Source of the DNA: Crotalaria pallida
Lineage: Eukaryota > Streptophyta > Magnoliopsida > Fabales > Fabaceae
DNA length: 64,000 bases
Assembly (NCBI GenBank): GCA_037953625.1
Contig: CM075654.1
Coordinates: 50,971,001-51,035,000, forward strand
Reading direction: 5' to 3'
Under the pieces are notes generated by a model. That model was not told the DNA's origin. It searched no databases and worked only from the letters and a program-made list of their open reading frames with translations. Position 1 is the stretch's first letter; the number at the start of each line of letters is the position of its first letter. This document shows positions 20,742-33,651 of this stretch, one piece after another. A program made the translations under genes and the position numbers.

Positions 20742-23700
20742 TCGTCCTCCCCTAATGCAATCTCCTCCTGAGCATCCGCAGATACTCATGGTTCCTTCCT
20801 CTCCACTACTTCGGTTACACTCATAACTCACCGCGTCAATTCATGTCTTTTAAAAGTCTTTTAAGGTTTTAATTAAAGATCTTAATCCTATCGGTCGGCT
20901 CATTCTTAGTGCATCCCTTCAACGAGTCCTGACCACTAATCCTCTCAAAACATCTCTTTTCTCAACTTAGCACAGAGTTGGGTTTTCCTTGACAAGTTGC
21001 CTCTCATTTCTCTTTCTTTCCAAATCTCTCAATCTATAACTCTCTCAAATTTCCCTTCCATAATTTGACTTAAAAATCTTGTTTCCTTCTCTTCTTAAAA
21101 TACCCTTTCATAAACTTTTCTCAAAAATGAAGTTCCACAAATTTTCTCAAAAAAAATGTTATTTTTCAAATGTTCCTAAAAATAACGTTTCACAATCTTT
21201 CTTCAAAAATAGTGTTTTCACAAACTCTTTTCGAAATAAGATTTCTCAAGTTCTTTTCCAAAATAAAGTTTCAAAATCCTTTTAAAAAAAATAAGGTTTC
21301 ATAAACTCTTTTCAAAAAAACAATGTTTCATAACTCTTTTCAAAAATAATGTTTCTCAAACCTTTTCCAAAAATAATGTTTCACATACCTTTTTCAAAAT
21401 ACTCCTTCGTAAAACTTTTTCAAAAATATCGTTTCATTTTTTCCTCAAAATAACATTATGTTTCCTTGACAACCTCAACATTCTATCTTCTCATAGCTCG
21501 ACCTCATAAAGCAATCATATCATCATTCTTTTCCCCAAGCTCTGGCTCATCTCATCACTTTCATCACTTGGTCTTTTCCCGACAACGCCATATATCTTTC
21601 TCTTACTTTATCTCACCTTTCTTTTATTCTTCTTATCCATTATTATTGTTCACCTCAGGATTGTAACCCACAGCAGTTCAGATCTTATCATGCATAATAA
21701 ATTTATCAACAAGCAAATAAATAACATACTAGCATTCAGACACTATCAATTAAACTTATTACCTAATCATACTGACTCAGGACCACAAAGTTTCGACTTT
21801 TGAGATGGTCGAAACACTTAATATGTTACCTAAATACCACGGTGTTTGGGGGAAACTTCTCTCTCACCTCGACTGACGATAATTCTCACTACGCTCCTTT
21901 ATTTCCACTGCGACACTCGTAACTGCTCCCCGATTGTTATTGGAAACTCAAACAGTTCACTCTTGTTAAAATCATTTTTAATCAATATAACAAAACTTCT
22001 TATTTGAAAATAGAGTATTCTCACTCTCTTAAAATTTTGGAAATCACTTTGATTTTAATTCATAATCAGGATCGAGTAAAACATTTGTTTAAAAACATCA
22101 ATAGTTCCTTGGCTCCTTAAAAGGCCACATTTATCTTAAGGTTTTTACATAAAAACCATTTGTTAAATTAAAACCATGAATTTCAGAAATCATATGAAAA
22201 TCTTTTCAAAACAATACTTTTTTAAATTAACCAAATCATTTGGCTTACTTCATTTTCTTTAAAACCGAATTAAATCAAAGGAAATAACACAAGGATTAAA
22301 TCAAAAACCTTTTAAAAATATTAAACATTCAAATCATTCAAACACACACAATTATTACAAGCCATTCTCAATCCATGCATCATCTTACACTCATCATTCA
22401 TGCACATAAGACAAAAATCAACTATATGCTCCTATTTTCTAAGCATGGCCGAATCTTCATCACACATAGGCAAGGTTTACATTCAAACACTAATGATTAC
22501 CAACACTAGAATACACATGCACATATGACAAATACCTTATCCTACTTTTAAACATCACAATCTAAATAATGATTAAAGAAAAAGAACACACCAACTTAGA
22601 ATCATGCTAACATCATTTAAATCAACACACAAAGGAGAAAAATCAATTTATTTCTTTTACTTTGATACCAAAACCGAATAGAATATAGGAAAAACCACTC
22701 AATACAATCATACACCAAATCAACTTCATTTATTCAAAGCTAACTCAAACAATAACACACAAGAAAATAAAAATGGCTTAAATAGGATTTGTTCCAAAAC
22801 CGAATGGAACATGAAAAATTACTTTTAAGTTTTTAATCAAATATTTAAGCTCTCATGGGTTTAAAATTCACAAACCAACAAATAAACACACACGTAAAAA
22901 AAATGAACTATCTTGGACATTTATAAATACAAAACCGTGAATTCCACTAAGTTCAACAAGTTCTATTCAAATCACAATAACATCAAGAATCATATAAAAA
23001 TCTTTAACCTCTAACAAAATTTCATGCATGCACTTAAAATCCTTAAATAACCTAAATCTCATCATGCATGCAACTAAGATAATGATCAAACATGGTTTTC
23101 TATTCTTCCTAGGCTTGACCGAATGATGACATGCAACCAGGCAAGATCCCTAAATTTCATTTTCACATGCAAAGATTAAAACTCAAGATCAAATCATGCA
23201 AAACTTTTTAAAGCATCATTTTCTTTCTCAAAGTACCAACCGAATCATCATCATCATCATCATCATCACACACACACACAAAATCTTGATTCAAACTCTT
23301 TTTACACTAAAAATCATTTTTAAAACTTGTTAGTCTTATTTTCTTTTGAAAATCGTGACACGCATTAAAGAAAAACTAAGATTTTGCACTCAAATCAAAC
23401 ATACAAAACTCAAGCTTCATGTTTTCTCAAGATCAACCATAGATCAAGACATGAAAAAGAAGATCAAGGCAAAAACATAAACTTAAACTCAAATCCTAGA
23501 CAAAACCGTGAAGAACAAGTTAAAGATCAAAGTTTCCAAGCACAAATAATCAATATCAAGTCATAAAAATAACATGCAAAGCATTTAAACTTCAAGATCA
23601 TAAGAAAATAAACACATGCATCACAAATATTAAATTTAAACAAAGTCCATCTTAGAGTCCTTTACAAATCAACATTATTACACTAAAACTTCTCTTAAAC

Positions 23701-26138
23701 AACTACCTTAAACAAAAACTCTAACTCAAATCTTCAAATCCTTCTCTTCTCCTCCTCCTAGGGTTTGCTTCGGCCTCATCTTCTCTAGGGTTGATGGGTG
23801 GTTTTCTTCTTGATCTTGGAAGAAAGAAGTGGTTGAGAAAGAAATCAAGAGAGATATTGGGTTAAGGGACTTTGGTTTTTCTCTCTTCCTCTCCTCTCTT
23901 CTCTCACGGCCTAGTTCTCTTCTCTCTAAGGGTCTCAAGAGCTTGATGTTGCTCTTGGACTAAGTGTTTGGATTTGTGAAAATGTGAAGGAAATGAAAAA
24001 TGAACTAGCCAACACATACTCACTCACACGATTTTAAGGGCAAGGCAAGGGTGTGCAAATTTCCTCTTTTGTCCTCGGTTCAAGGTATTGGTTCATGGGC
24101 AATTTGGTCCAACCATAATGTTGCATGGGAAGGGTCTTATCAAGGGGGAGAAAAGGTTGAAGAAAGTCTTCACTAGGCATCATCACACTCACACCGTAAT
24201 TTCCTACTTATTTTCTATTTAATTTCTACTTTCTTAATGCATAAGAAAATGCACTTCTACTTGGTCCTCTTGGTTCTAAATGGCCGAACATGCACACACA
24301 CACACACTCATACAATTTCTTTTCATGTTATCATAACAAACACATAGCATTAAATCATGGAATAATGCATATACTTAACACATATTTAAGCATACATACA
24401 ATACTTTAGGGCATCATATTCCTAAATAATACAACTCAAAACACACGACACACATACATCATACACACATTCACATTCACACAAATCATGCATCCATTTA
24501 TCATAAATTTATCATTTAGTTTTGCATGCAATTTATTTGACTCTTAAGGCAAGAAAACACATATTCACAAACTCAAAAATTTCAAAGAAACAATCCTTAA
24601 TAAATCAATAAACCGTACCAATTTAACTACAAATATAAGCTTTACTTTATTTTGAAAAAACCATATTCTCACATACATCAAAGATCTTTAAAAGAATAAA
24701 TTTATTTAAAATCTCAAATCATTTTCTTCACTTAATACTTTTAAAAATTCGTCCTTCAAAGGCTTCAAAATAAATTTTCGCAAATCAACCCAGAAAATTA
24801 TAAAAATCACATATTCAAATTCTAATTTTCAACGGGATCGTTTTCATATATAGATCATAATTTTCTGAAAAACGGTTGAAAAGATATGCACTTTCAAAGT
24901 TACTAAACTCATTTTGATCATAAAAGAAAATTCATTTCTTTAAGAAATCTCAAATAACGAAATCATAACTTGGTTTTCATGAAATCAAACTCAAATAAAA
25001 ATCATTTGCTAAAACATTCATCTAAAAATCTTTCTTAATTTCTGAAAATTCATTTTAAATAAAATCTCATTGATCTATTTGAGTCCAAAAAATGCGGGAT
25101 GTTACAGCATGTCCATGGGTTTGGATCGAAGGTGGCTGCGGTGGTGGAAAGATCAAGGTTGTTGAAGAAGCGGCAGTGGCGGCGATCGATTGAAGATGTC
25201 CATGGGTGCGGATCAATCGATTGAAGATGTGGCAGCGGCGGCGATCGATCGAGGCGGTGGGAGGAGGCGATCAGCGGAGGAAAGATGGAGGAGGAGAGGA
25301 AGGGAGGAAGGGACGGAGGAGGAGGATGAGAGGGAGGGAGGAAGGGACGGAGGATGAGAGAAGGGATGGAGGAGAATGTGAGAGAAGGAGTTTGTTGTGA
25401 AATGAGGAAGGAAGGAAAAGAGAGCGTGTCACTGTGTTGTGTGGAGACTGGAGAAGAGAGTGTGAGTGTGTTGTGAAACTACCCAGTACCCACGCAAGCA
25501 TATGTTGTGTCTGTAGTTTTTTTATAAAATTATTAACTCTATCGGTTTGGTTCGGCCCCAGCGGTCTAAGAATATCTGGGACCGTGGACCGGATCGTTCA
25601 AGTATGGTCTAAACTTTTTGGGACCGGACCAGACTACATTTTTCGGTCTGGTCCGGTTCAGTCCGAGTGGTCTCGCGGTCTCGAACCGGATCACTTACAC
25701 CACTAATAATAAGGATCTTGAAATTACCTGACTTTCACATATTATAGACAATGAGGAATACGATTACTAACCTTTATCCATTGCTAGAGTTGAAAGAGAG
25801 TTCTCCAAACACCCTTTGATCAAAAACCACGAAACATGTTTTTATTTATTTGTCTCCTATGCTATTCTTTTCTATGCTATTTGTTTTAGCCGTTTTGTGA
25901 TGGGGAGAGAAAAGAATACCTTATGGCCAGGAACAGGATCTGTTTCCTATAAATAAGTAAAAACCCTAACTATTATCCGTTAGCTTCCATCATGATGCTA
26001 ATGGGCCTTCAGAAACAACCTCCCTTATATCTAATTATGATTTAGCTCATTAATATTTAATTATTTATTTACCAAACACACATCAATACATGTCACATGC
26101 ACATCACATGAAACATACTAAGATATTAAAATCTTACA

Positions 26139-29100
26139 TTCTCCCACTTGGCTCATGTGACATAATTCAATATTATGGTCTAATAAAAAAAATAATTAAA
26201 TAAACAATTAATGCGCATTTATATAGCTAAATCATTTTATACTTAGATATTCTATTTATAATGATTAAAGATAGGAACTAATTCAGGTCATGGCGGTTGT
26301 ACATCATTTGTTCAACATAGTTCCTTCCATGTACCACAAAATAATCTTTTCCTTAACACGATCTATAATTGGGAAATACATAATTGGTCCATAATGTCTT
26401 TATTCAAGACAATACCTGTTTACATTACTCTAATACAATAATGCATGTCGTTCTAGAAAACAGGTAATCAGAAACATATCAAACATATCATATATGAGCT
26501 CAGAGTGTCAATTACATCATACATAAGGATGTCAACATCAAATTCAATTTTACTTAATAACATTAATGCCTATACTTTCAACATGTTCAATAAATGTTTA
26601 GGCAATAACCCTTCTTTCAAGGGATTAACAATCATAAGATTGGTGCTAAGATGCTCTATTGACAATCTTTGTTTCTAATCTCATTCTTTAGAGACAAAGT
26701 ACTTCATTCACATACTTTTAGCACTTTTATAGTACTTGTCATTGCTGCAAAACACCACAGTATGTTTCCAGCGGCTAAGCAATATTGTCGACAGTTCTAA
26801 GCCCCGAAATAAAATTTTGCGGTCAATTAGTCTGAATTGTAACCTCAACTTGCTACAAATTCAACATTTTGATCACCTCGATGTGATCATTCCTTACAGA
26901 AGTAAGCATGTATTTATTTGTTCCATGCTAATACCTCAAGACTTTATGAATATAGTTAATACTTTCTTAACGTAAATTTTATTCATTCTAAATCATTTTA
27001 GTACTTTAATGATATATGCTTTCCGAGATAAGCCTAACAATTCATGTGATCCATTCTAGAATATTCATTTTCTAATAATATGACTCGACTCACCTATAAC
27101 TTCCATTCAAAGTTTTAGAAAAAACTTCTTAGTCTAGTGTAAAAGACCAAGATAATAAGTTGCAAGAAAAATATAATAACATACAGAATAACAAAATAAA
27201 CTCACTCCCACTGACCTTCAGATACTTACACAAGTTAATTGTGTTTCCTTAAATCTAAAAGAAACAATAGTATCATTGACTTTTTTTTCGATATTATTGG
27301 TAGGACGTTTGTTTAAATTTGTATATTAATTTACTCAAATATGCACGTTATGTGTTCATTCTTTTCAATTGAGAACCACATCAGTGGGTCATCCAAGTAA
27401 ACATCCCCCTATAAAATTCATAAGGTTGTTTTCACATTCTTTTACTGCAGTTCTAAATCATTATGGACTACATGTGCCATGATGATAATGCTGAATAAAT
27501 CTTTCAGGAAATTGGTTAAATACCTCATTTATAGTTAATGTCAACATTGTGAGGAAAATCTTTCACAACAAATTTGGACTTGTAACGTTCAAGGTTGTCA
27601 TGAGAGTTATATTTGGTCTAAAAGACTCACTTACCCCCCAACTGTCGTGCAACCTTTAGGCAATTCTACTAGGTCCCAAATAAAAAAATATTTAATAGTT
27701 ATTAATATTTTCATGACATCTAACTATTTATCAGTATTATCACGACTTACGGTTTGTGAAAACAACACACTATTTTCATTAATGACTAAGTCAAATTCAT
27801 ATTCTTGTAGATAAACCACTCAAACGTTCGAAATAACAAATATTTTTTAATACTATTTCTCATGGTTCTTCTACGATAAAATCATTGGGAATAGTGAGTT
27901 CATTTAAATGTTTTCGTACTTTATTGTTATACGATTCAACAATAAAAGAAACAATTATTGTTGAGGTAGAATAACAAATTACATGAATTTACACTCTAAC
28001 TCCGTTAATTTCCACATTATGTAGAACTATACTCCCACTAATTTCACCATTCTCAATGAACCTGTCATTCCCAGTTTCAATAATTCTCTTACTATAGTTA
28101 GAACAATAAGGTCTATACCTTTTGACTTATCTGGATAATCAGTGAAATACTCACTGATGTTTTATATCCATTTTCTTTTGTTGATGATTGCAATCCTTGT
28201 TTCTGCTCGACAACCGCAAATATGCGGGTGCCTTAAATTATTGGGTATCCTATAAGCACACCGTTTAAAATTGTCTTTGACACTGTCTTACTAGGAACCT
28301 TGTTCAATAAACAAATGACAGTTTCAAGACATACATTTAGCATTGCGAGTAAAGACTAAATACCATACCCCTAACCAAATTTATTAATGTTCTATTCTGC
28401 CCAATATACACCATTTTGTTGCAGTGTAACTAGCATTGTGTATTACACACAAATAACTTATTTCTTGAAGAGTTTAACAAACAGTCACGGATGTTGTCCA
28501 TTTTAATTACTTATTTTATGATAGTTATTATCTCTGTCATACCTGACGACATTCACCTATATGTCTAATTAACTTTCTATTTGTTCAAGTAAATTTCCAA
28601 GGCATCCCTCTACTTGAGATTTCTTACGATACTAGTAGACATATAACTATAACATGAATAGTTATCAATAAAGATGATGACATACATTTTCCTTTCTAAA
28701 AGAAAGTTAACATTAGAGGTCTACAAGTTTTGACGAACACATTTTCAAGAAGTTGGCTTCTTGTGGCTCCTTTCTTTGCATGTTTAGTTTTCTTTCTTTT
28801 AATACAATCTAAACAAATAATTAGAACAATAAAATCCAAATCTGGAAAGACTTTTTTGGTTTACATGGGAGGTCTGGGACTATAACCCATGACCTGGGGG
28901 AGGGGGAAATCCTAAGTGTCCCTGCAGCCACCAACTGGGCTGTCTTACGCGGAAAATCTGGAAAGACTTTGTTCCTTATAAAGCTTTCCATTCTTTCCTT
29001 GGATTGATGACCCAAACACTTATGCCATAAATTAGCAAAATATCATTTAAAATTCATCTAAAATCAATTTATATAATTGTCACAAAGTTACAAATACCAA

Positions 29101-30832
29101 TAAGATGATTATACTTAAATAAATTGAAACATCCATAACCAAACATATAAGAGTATCTAGTAACATCAATCCTAGATAATGAACCAAACTCCTAGAAAAA
29201 CTAGGTACCTAAAAGGTCTCCAATGAGTCTAGGTGATGCCCAATGTCAAGGATTAAACATTAAATCTTGACAAGTTCCACTAGAACCTTCAATTTATTCC
29301 CACAAACACGTACTTTACATGTGGGTTTATGGTATGGATTAAACAAAATTCATTATGCTAGAAACATGTTTCGATTAATCCAGGATCAATCTACCAATTT
29401 TATGTGGATATTTGATTAAGTTTGACTAAAACATACATAAGCTTTAAACTTATCTTTTATAGAATCAAGATTTTCATTTTATGCATTTCTTCTGAATTCA
29501 ACATTTTTTGCACAAAATGACATTTATGATAATAAGGTTCTTTCATATGAGTTTTCACATATGCCTCATTAACTCTAAGTGATCCTTTGCCCTTATCATG
29601 TTTCTTCACAAATTTATTTCCAACTGCTTGATGTCTTTAAAGGTTGAATTAAGAGACTTCTTATAATCTTAAGTCTAGTTTCCTCTTGAACTAACAAATT
29701 GTGCAATTCATGCACAACCCATTATATTTTATGGCATTATAGCTCATTCAAAAATAAGTCACACTCAATCAGTAATGAGCGAGGATAAACTATACTAAGA
29801 AGTTCTCATCTACAACTATTCCTAGGGAAGCAAACTTAAATCTTGCTGCAATAATTTTCGTTTTAATTATACGTTCATAAATAGTACACAAATCACCAAG
29901 CTTTATGGGGTTAGGGTACTCATTAATGTCCCAGAAAGAGACTCACAAAAAATATTGGGCACTCTCACAAAATTCACTTAATTTTTTTTAATTACTTTCA
30001 ATTTTGGAGAGAATTATCTTAATGTTATCTGCAACATTTATTCTCATGAACATTGTCAAATCTTTCTCATATTTTATAATAAACTTTATCTTTATCTTTA
30101 TAGTTTCTAACACCATTAATAGCAACAATATTTTCTCGAACTGTTGAGAAAGACTTGCAAACTCTAGTCAGAAATTTTAACAAATAACACTGACATATAT
30201 AAGTCATGAGAATGTAGAAAATTAAAAACATGTACTAAATAATATAAATGTTTTGAGACATAAGGTACATGTTACTTAAACAAATAATGCACACTAACGC
30301 TCTCCTTTGGGTTACACATTAGTATACGACATACAAACATAATTATGATAATTAAATTAATAACCAATAATTGACAATGATATATGCACCAATTAGTATT
30401 ATCTATTGTCTTTGGATGTATACATAAACCAATAGCACAAACATATTGCCTACAGTCATGTCCATTAATTATAAGAACAACTAATCAAACCTTTAGGCGA
30501 TCCATAAATGCCTTATAACAATGAACTACAATATACCCATAGAACATCAAACCATTATGTCATTCATATAGCATCAAATCTATGAATAATTGAAAAATCA
30601 TCATATGATTTGAAATTAATTTACTTACTGATTTGACCACTTTGGTGATTAACAAAATCAACATACAATTAACTTCAAATCAAATTCATAATTATAATAA
30701 AAATTATACAATTGAAATTAATATCTTTATGATTTGACAACTTTAATGATGATCAAATCATCGTACATTAATATCAAATAAAGCATTGCCAATTCAAAAC
30801 ATTTCTTTTGCTAATAAAAACTCATATTAATC

Positions 30833-30868
<36 letters not shown>

Positions 30869-31411
30869 ATAAATTGTCCATGACATACTGGGTTTGTTAT
30901 ATATATTCATTATTATGCAAAAGGAATATGCAATTATTCGTCATTCACTGTAATGTGCTTTCATACAGTAAAACGAATCATAAATAGTGATGAAAGCAAT
31001 ACCTAATGCTTTTCACATATATCAATTAATAGTTTTACCCCAATTAGAAAAAACTTGATGAACTTTAAAAATATATAATTGAAACACTGAGTATACGTTA
31101 TACCCAATTGGAAAAACTTTGATGGGTAAAACAAATCGATAAACAATCCAGATTTTAAATTCAATCCATATTTCAATTAATCCTAATATTTCATTTAACA
31201 ATAATGCAGAAGCGTAAAAGACTAAAATTCATAATAAGGATTCGTACCGAAACAAAGCCCTAAATTTCATAATTAGGGTTCAAAGTTCCCAAATTTCATC
31301 ATTTGGATTTATGCAAAAATTCATTCCCCAAACACCATAATTAGGATTCAATCCAAATCCTAAATCTTAATTTTAAAGTCATTAATTTCATAACGTGGCT
31401 CTGATACCACA
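26139..31411 (-). pseudogene. Degenerate gag-pol of Copia E
   Basis: No long frame survives, but Copia landmarks can be read on the minus strand. Near 29030..28980 there is LWHKCLGHQSKERMESF, the GAG-pre-integrase motif. Near 28820..28750 there is CLDCIKRKKTKHAKKGATRS, the HHCC zinc-finger end of integrase. Near 26640..26560 there is LMIVNPLKEGLLPK and then EHVESIGI, the C-terminal end of RNase H. The order matches Copia. Stops and frameshifts are dense throughout, and a (TA)n run lies at 30837..30867. This is an old, inactive copy. Confidence 0.75.
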
Positions 31412-31878
31412 TATAAGTTGTAGTTTAATTTATTTGTTACAACTGCAATAATAAGGATCTTGAAATTACATGACTTTCACATATTATAGAGACAATAAAG
31501 AATACGATTACTAACCTCTATCCATTGCTAGAGTTGAAAGACAGTTCTCCAAACACCCTTTGATCAAAAGCCACGAAACACGTTTTCATTCCTTTGTCTC
31601 ATATGCTATTCTTTTCTATGCTATTTGTTTTAGCCGTTTTGTGATGGGGAGAGAAAAGAATACCTTATGGCCAGAAACAGGACTTGTTTCCTATAAATAC
31701 GTAAAAACCCTAACTATTATCCATTAGCTTCCATCAAACTAATGGGCCTTCAAAAACAACCTCCCTTATATCTAATTATGATTTAGCCCATTAATATTAA
31801 TTATTTATTTATTAAACACACATCAATACATGTCACATGCACATCACATGAGACATACTAAGATATTAAAATCTTACA
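31412..31878 (-). repeat. 5' LTR of Copia E
   Basis: A 467-bp LTR, uninterrupted. On the minus strand it starts TGTAAGATTTTAATATC and ends CAACTTATA, with the primer site TGGTATCAGAGCC following after TG. It pairs with the split copy at 18637..26138. Confidence 0.9.
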
Positions 31879-31883
31879 TAGTG

Positions 31884-33090
31884 GTGTTATCAGGATGCAT
31901 ATGCTAGTCCACCCAAGCATTTATGATATTTTCCGCGCTTAGGGTTAGGTATATTTGTTGCACATAGTCCATGTAACCACCGGTTTCGTCCATGCATCTC
32001 TCAAGGAATATATCATGGCACTTCTTATAGCCATCGATGTTTTTACAATGAACAACACTTTGAAATGCTTCCATTACTAATGGAACCTTGTCCAAATTAA
32101 CAAAATATTCATTGCACTTCCCCCTGCTCTTTATATGGAACTCGCACAACAAATGTGTTGTCGTGAGAAACACGACTTTGGATGATATGCCCAATGCGCC
32201 ATCCGTGTCAGTTACTATCAACAGTAAATGTCTTCCATATTAATGTATGCTTAATGATCTCCAACAAAGGCATCTTTTACTATTTTGGTCTTATAGGTTC
32301 TATTTATGCATAATACAATGTTGAAGTTACAATATGATTGTGTAGAAGTAGGATGTTCAAAGAACATGTTCTTCACCTCATTAGTTTCATGAATTGTGGT
32401 GTGCCATGACTTATATCTTTTTCATATGATAGAAATTTTAGAAGATGTTGCATCTCCATTCTAGGAAGTCGAATATCCCTTCAGTAACATTTTCGCACGT
32501 TGTAAAAAGGACGAATAGTGGACACATCTTTTTGGGTAATGTTTCGTTAAGGTTGTCGTTACTCTATTTGTCGCCACTTCGTTTTTTGTTAAGTCTACCA
32601 CAAGAAAATGTTCTTTAATATTAAGCTTTCCAACAGTTACATAGCCTACCAACGAATTGTATGGGAGATGATTATATTTCCCACATTTGACCTGGAGTGT
32701 CCAATGTTATAACCTTTTCATAATTGGCTTATCATACAAGTTAAATGGACAATTGGATTTATTGGATCCGATTATGTACTTTCCTTTTGACCTCGCACCC
32801 TACTTGAAAACATCACCCTTTTCATATCTGAAAACCACCCTCTGCATTTTCTCTAAGTTTGACCTTGAAATCTTCAAAATAAATCCTTGGTCATTTCCAA
32901 CTATTTTAACAAACTTAATCACATCATCTCGACTGACGAAAGGCCGATTATTGTAAAAAGCGTAGCCGTAGTCAGGAAATCCTACAACTTCTAGTTGAAG
33001 ATTATCAAAGTTGTGTTTCTCCTTCTCTTCGTTTTGCTCCATGAACATTACAGTAGTACATACATATATATTGGTATTAATTAGTGACAT
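31884..33090 (-). pseudogene. MULE/FAR1-like transposase, N-terminal part
   Basis: Minus-strand frames in order. 33090..32800 is an N-terminal FAR1-like zinc-cluster region (FYNNRPFVSRDDVIKF...VFRYEKGD). A segment near 32700..32640 reads LQVKCGKYNHLPYNSLVGY, the family's H-x-H-containing end. 32221..31904 holds the catalytic-domain motif MIVTDTDGAL followed by THLLCEFHIKSRGKC. Mutator-derived transposases have Asp in that first motif and C-x-H in the second, so the core residues are visible. Stops and frameshifts lie between the frames. The remaining C-terminus is displaced to 18112..18631 by Copia E. Confidence 0.7.
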
Positions 33091-33466
33091 TGCTATGAAT
33101 CAGCATGAAAATTTGATATTTTATGAGACCTAACTATTGAAAATATGTTAACAAAATTTTAATGTTTCCAACATACCCAAATCGAAAAATGATTATTTTT
33201 CCTTCATTGGTGTGTCAAAAACACCAACAGTGGCGTAAAAAAAAAAAGAAAAGAGGAAAGCAAAGACAATGAATATTAAATAACACGTAAACACACTTCG
33301 ATGGAAGTATCTCAGAATGTAAGTATAGGAGAATGTTGAAATATGTTCAAGGTGACAAGACAAAAAGGACACCATACACTAGTAATAATTATAATTTTGA
33401 TTAAAATATCCTTGTCAAAAACAAAATATTAATTAGAAAATATAGGGTGTGGTGGGTTTGAAAGAA
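33091..33466. other. Spacer upstream of RPS8
   Basis: AT-rich, no gene seen. It has poly-A/T tracts and a minus frame at 33193..33375 that looks like chance coding. Confidence 0.5.
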
Positions 33467-33563
33467 GGCCCAAGTTGGGGGCCCAATTTCGTGATCCAGA
33501 AAGAGAACGAGGCCGGGTCTTCCAAGAACACGAGTTTCATATATAACACGCAGATTAGGGTTT
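33467..33563 (+). promoter_or_regulatory. RPS8 promoter: Site II motifs, TATA box, telo-box
   Basis: GGCCCA at 33467..33472 and GGGCCCAA at 33479..33486 are Site II-type elements. TATATAA is at 33540..33546. TTAGGGTTT at 33555..33563 is a telo-box (AAACCCTAA reversed). Site II plus telo-box is the established pairing in plant ribosomal-protein gene promoters, where it links expression to cell growth. The ATG follows at 33652, so the 5' leader would be about 75-80 nt. Confidence 0.7.
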
Positions 33564-33651
33564 TATCAGAGAGAAACACTGAGAAGGAGCGACACCGTCA
33601 CACAGAGAGGAAGAGAGAGAAGAGGGAGAGTGTACTCGACTCGCCGCCAAG

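Larger units (their letters stand above)
19066..25106 (-). mobile_element. Solo-LTR-like Gypsy element B (6.0 kb)
   Basis: The ends are TGTAACACCCTG on the left and GCGGGATGTTACA on the right, with 5-bp duplications GCATG (19061..19065 and 25107..25111). No internal second copy of either end, no primer site and no gag/pol were found, so this looks like a recombined solo LTR of unusual length. Minus orientation is chosen because the only substantial ORF (19469..19881) and a CT-rich, leader-like segment (about 23940..23740 on minus) read that way. A possible donor AAG|GTAGTT lies at about 23706 (minus). Its ends and several internal blocks match element C. Confidence 0.78.
18681..25705. mobile_element. 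Non-autonomous hAT transposon (~0.98 kb) split by B
   Basis: The termini are inverted: TAGTGGTGTAAC on the left, and TAGTGGTGTAAG as the reverse complement of the right. They are flanked by the 8-bp duplication ATAATAAG (18673..18680 and 25706..25713), the hAT signature. Without element B the transposon is about 980 bp and holds no transposase. Subterminal regions are full of GGACCG/CGGTCC motifs: a near-palindrome at 18731..18780 and a scattered array at 25545..25690. These are probable transposase-binding repeats. The right half (25107..25540) is purine-rich GGAGGAGG sequence. Confidence 0.88.
18637..26138 (-). repeat. 3' LTR of Copia E, split by hAT
   Basis: Two pieces, 18637..18680 and 25706..26138, align in order with the intact LTR at 31412..31878. 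The break has an exact 8-bp duplication, ATAATAAG, on both sides of the hAT element. Confidence 0.9.
18637..31878 (-). mobile_element. Degraded Copia retrotransposon E
   Basis: A minus-strand LTR element bounded by TAGTG direct repeats (18632..18636 and 31879..31883). The 5' LTR is at the right (31412..31878), followed leftward by a primer site (GGCTCTGATACCA on +, 31397..31409). The interior is 31411..26139, and the 3' LTR at the left is broken by a hAT insertion. A polypurine-like AAGTGGGAGAA (minus) precedes the 3' LTR. The LTRs begin TGTAAGATTTTAATATC and end CAACTTATA, an uncommon TG..TA form. The element landed in a MULE-type transposase gene. Confidence 0.88.

Noticed and set aside
23239..23280. 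Short-period ATC and CA repeats considered as a CRISPR-like array
   Set aside because: Simple microsatellites with no spacers, in a plant genome.
23726..23938. 70-codon minus ORF beginning MRPLERREL
   Set aside because: Lies in the CT-rich, leader-like part of element B; composition is low-complexity and it more likely represents a first exon or leader than a protein.
19066..25106. Element B read as a complete LTR retrotransposon with two short LTRs
   Set aside because: No second copy of either terminus, no primer site and no gag or pol inside; the ends pair only as a single TGTAACA...TGTTACA unit with a 5-bp duplication.
25206..25501. ORFs rich in Arg/Glu/Gly or Ser/Leu/Pro
   Set aside because: Produced by the GGAGGAGG purine tract inside the hAT element.
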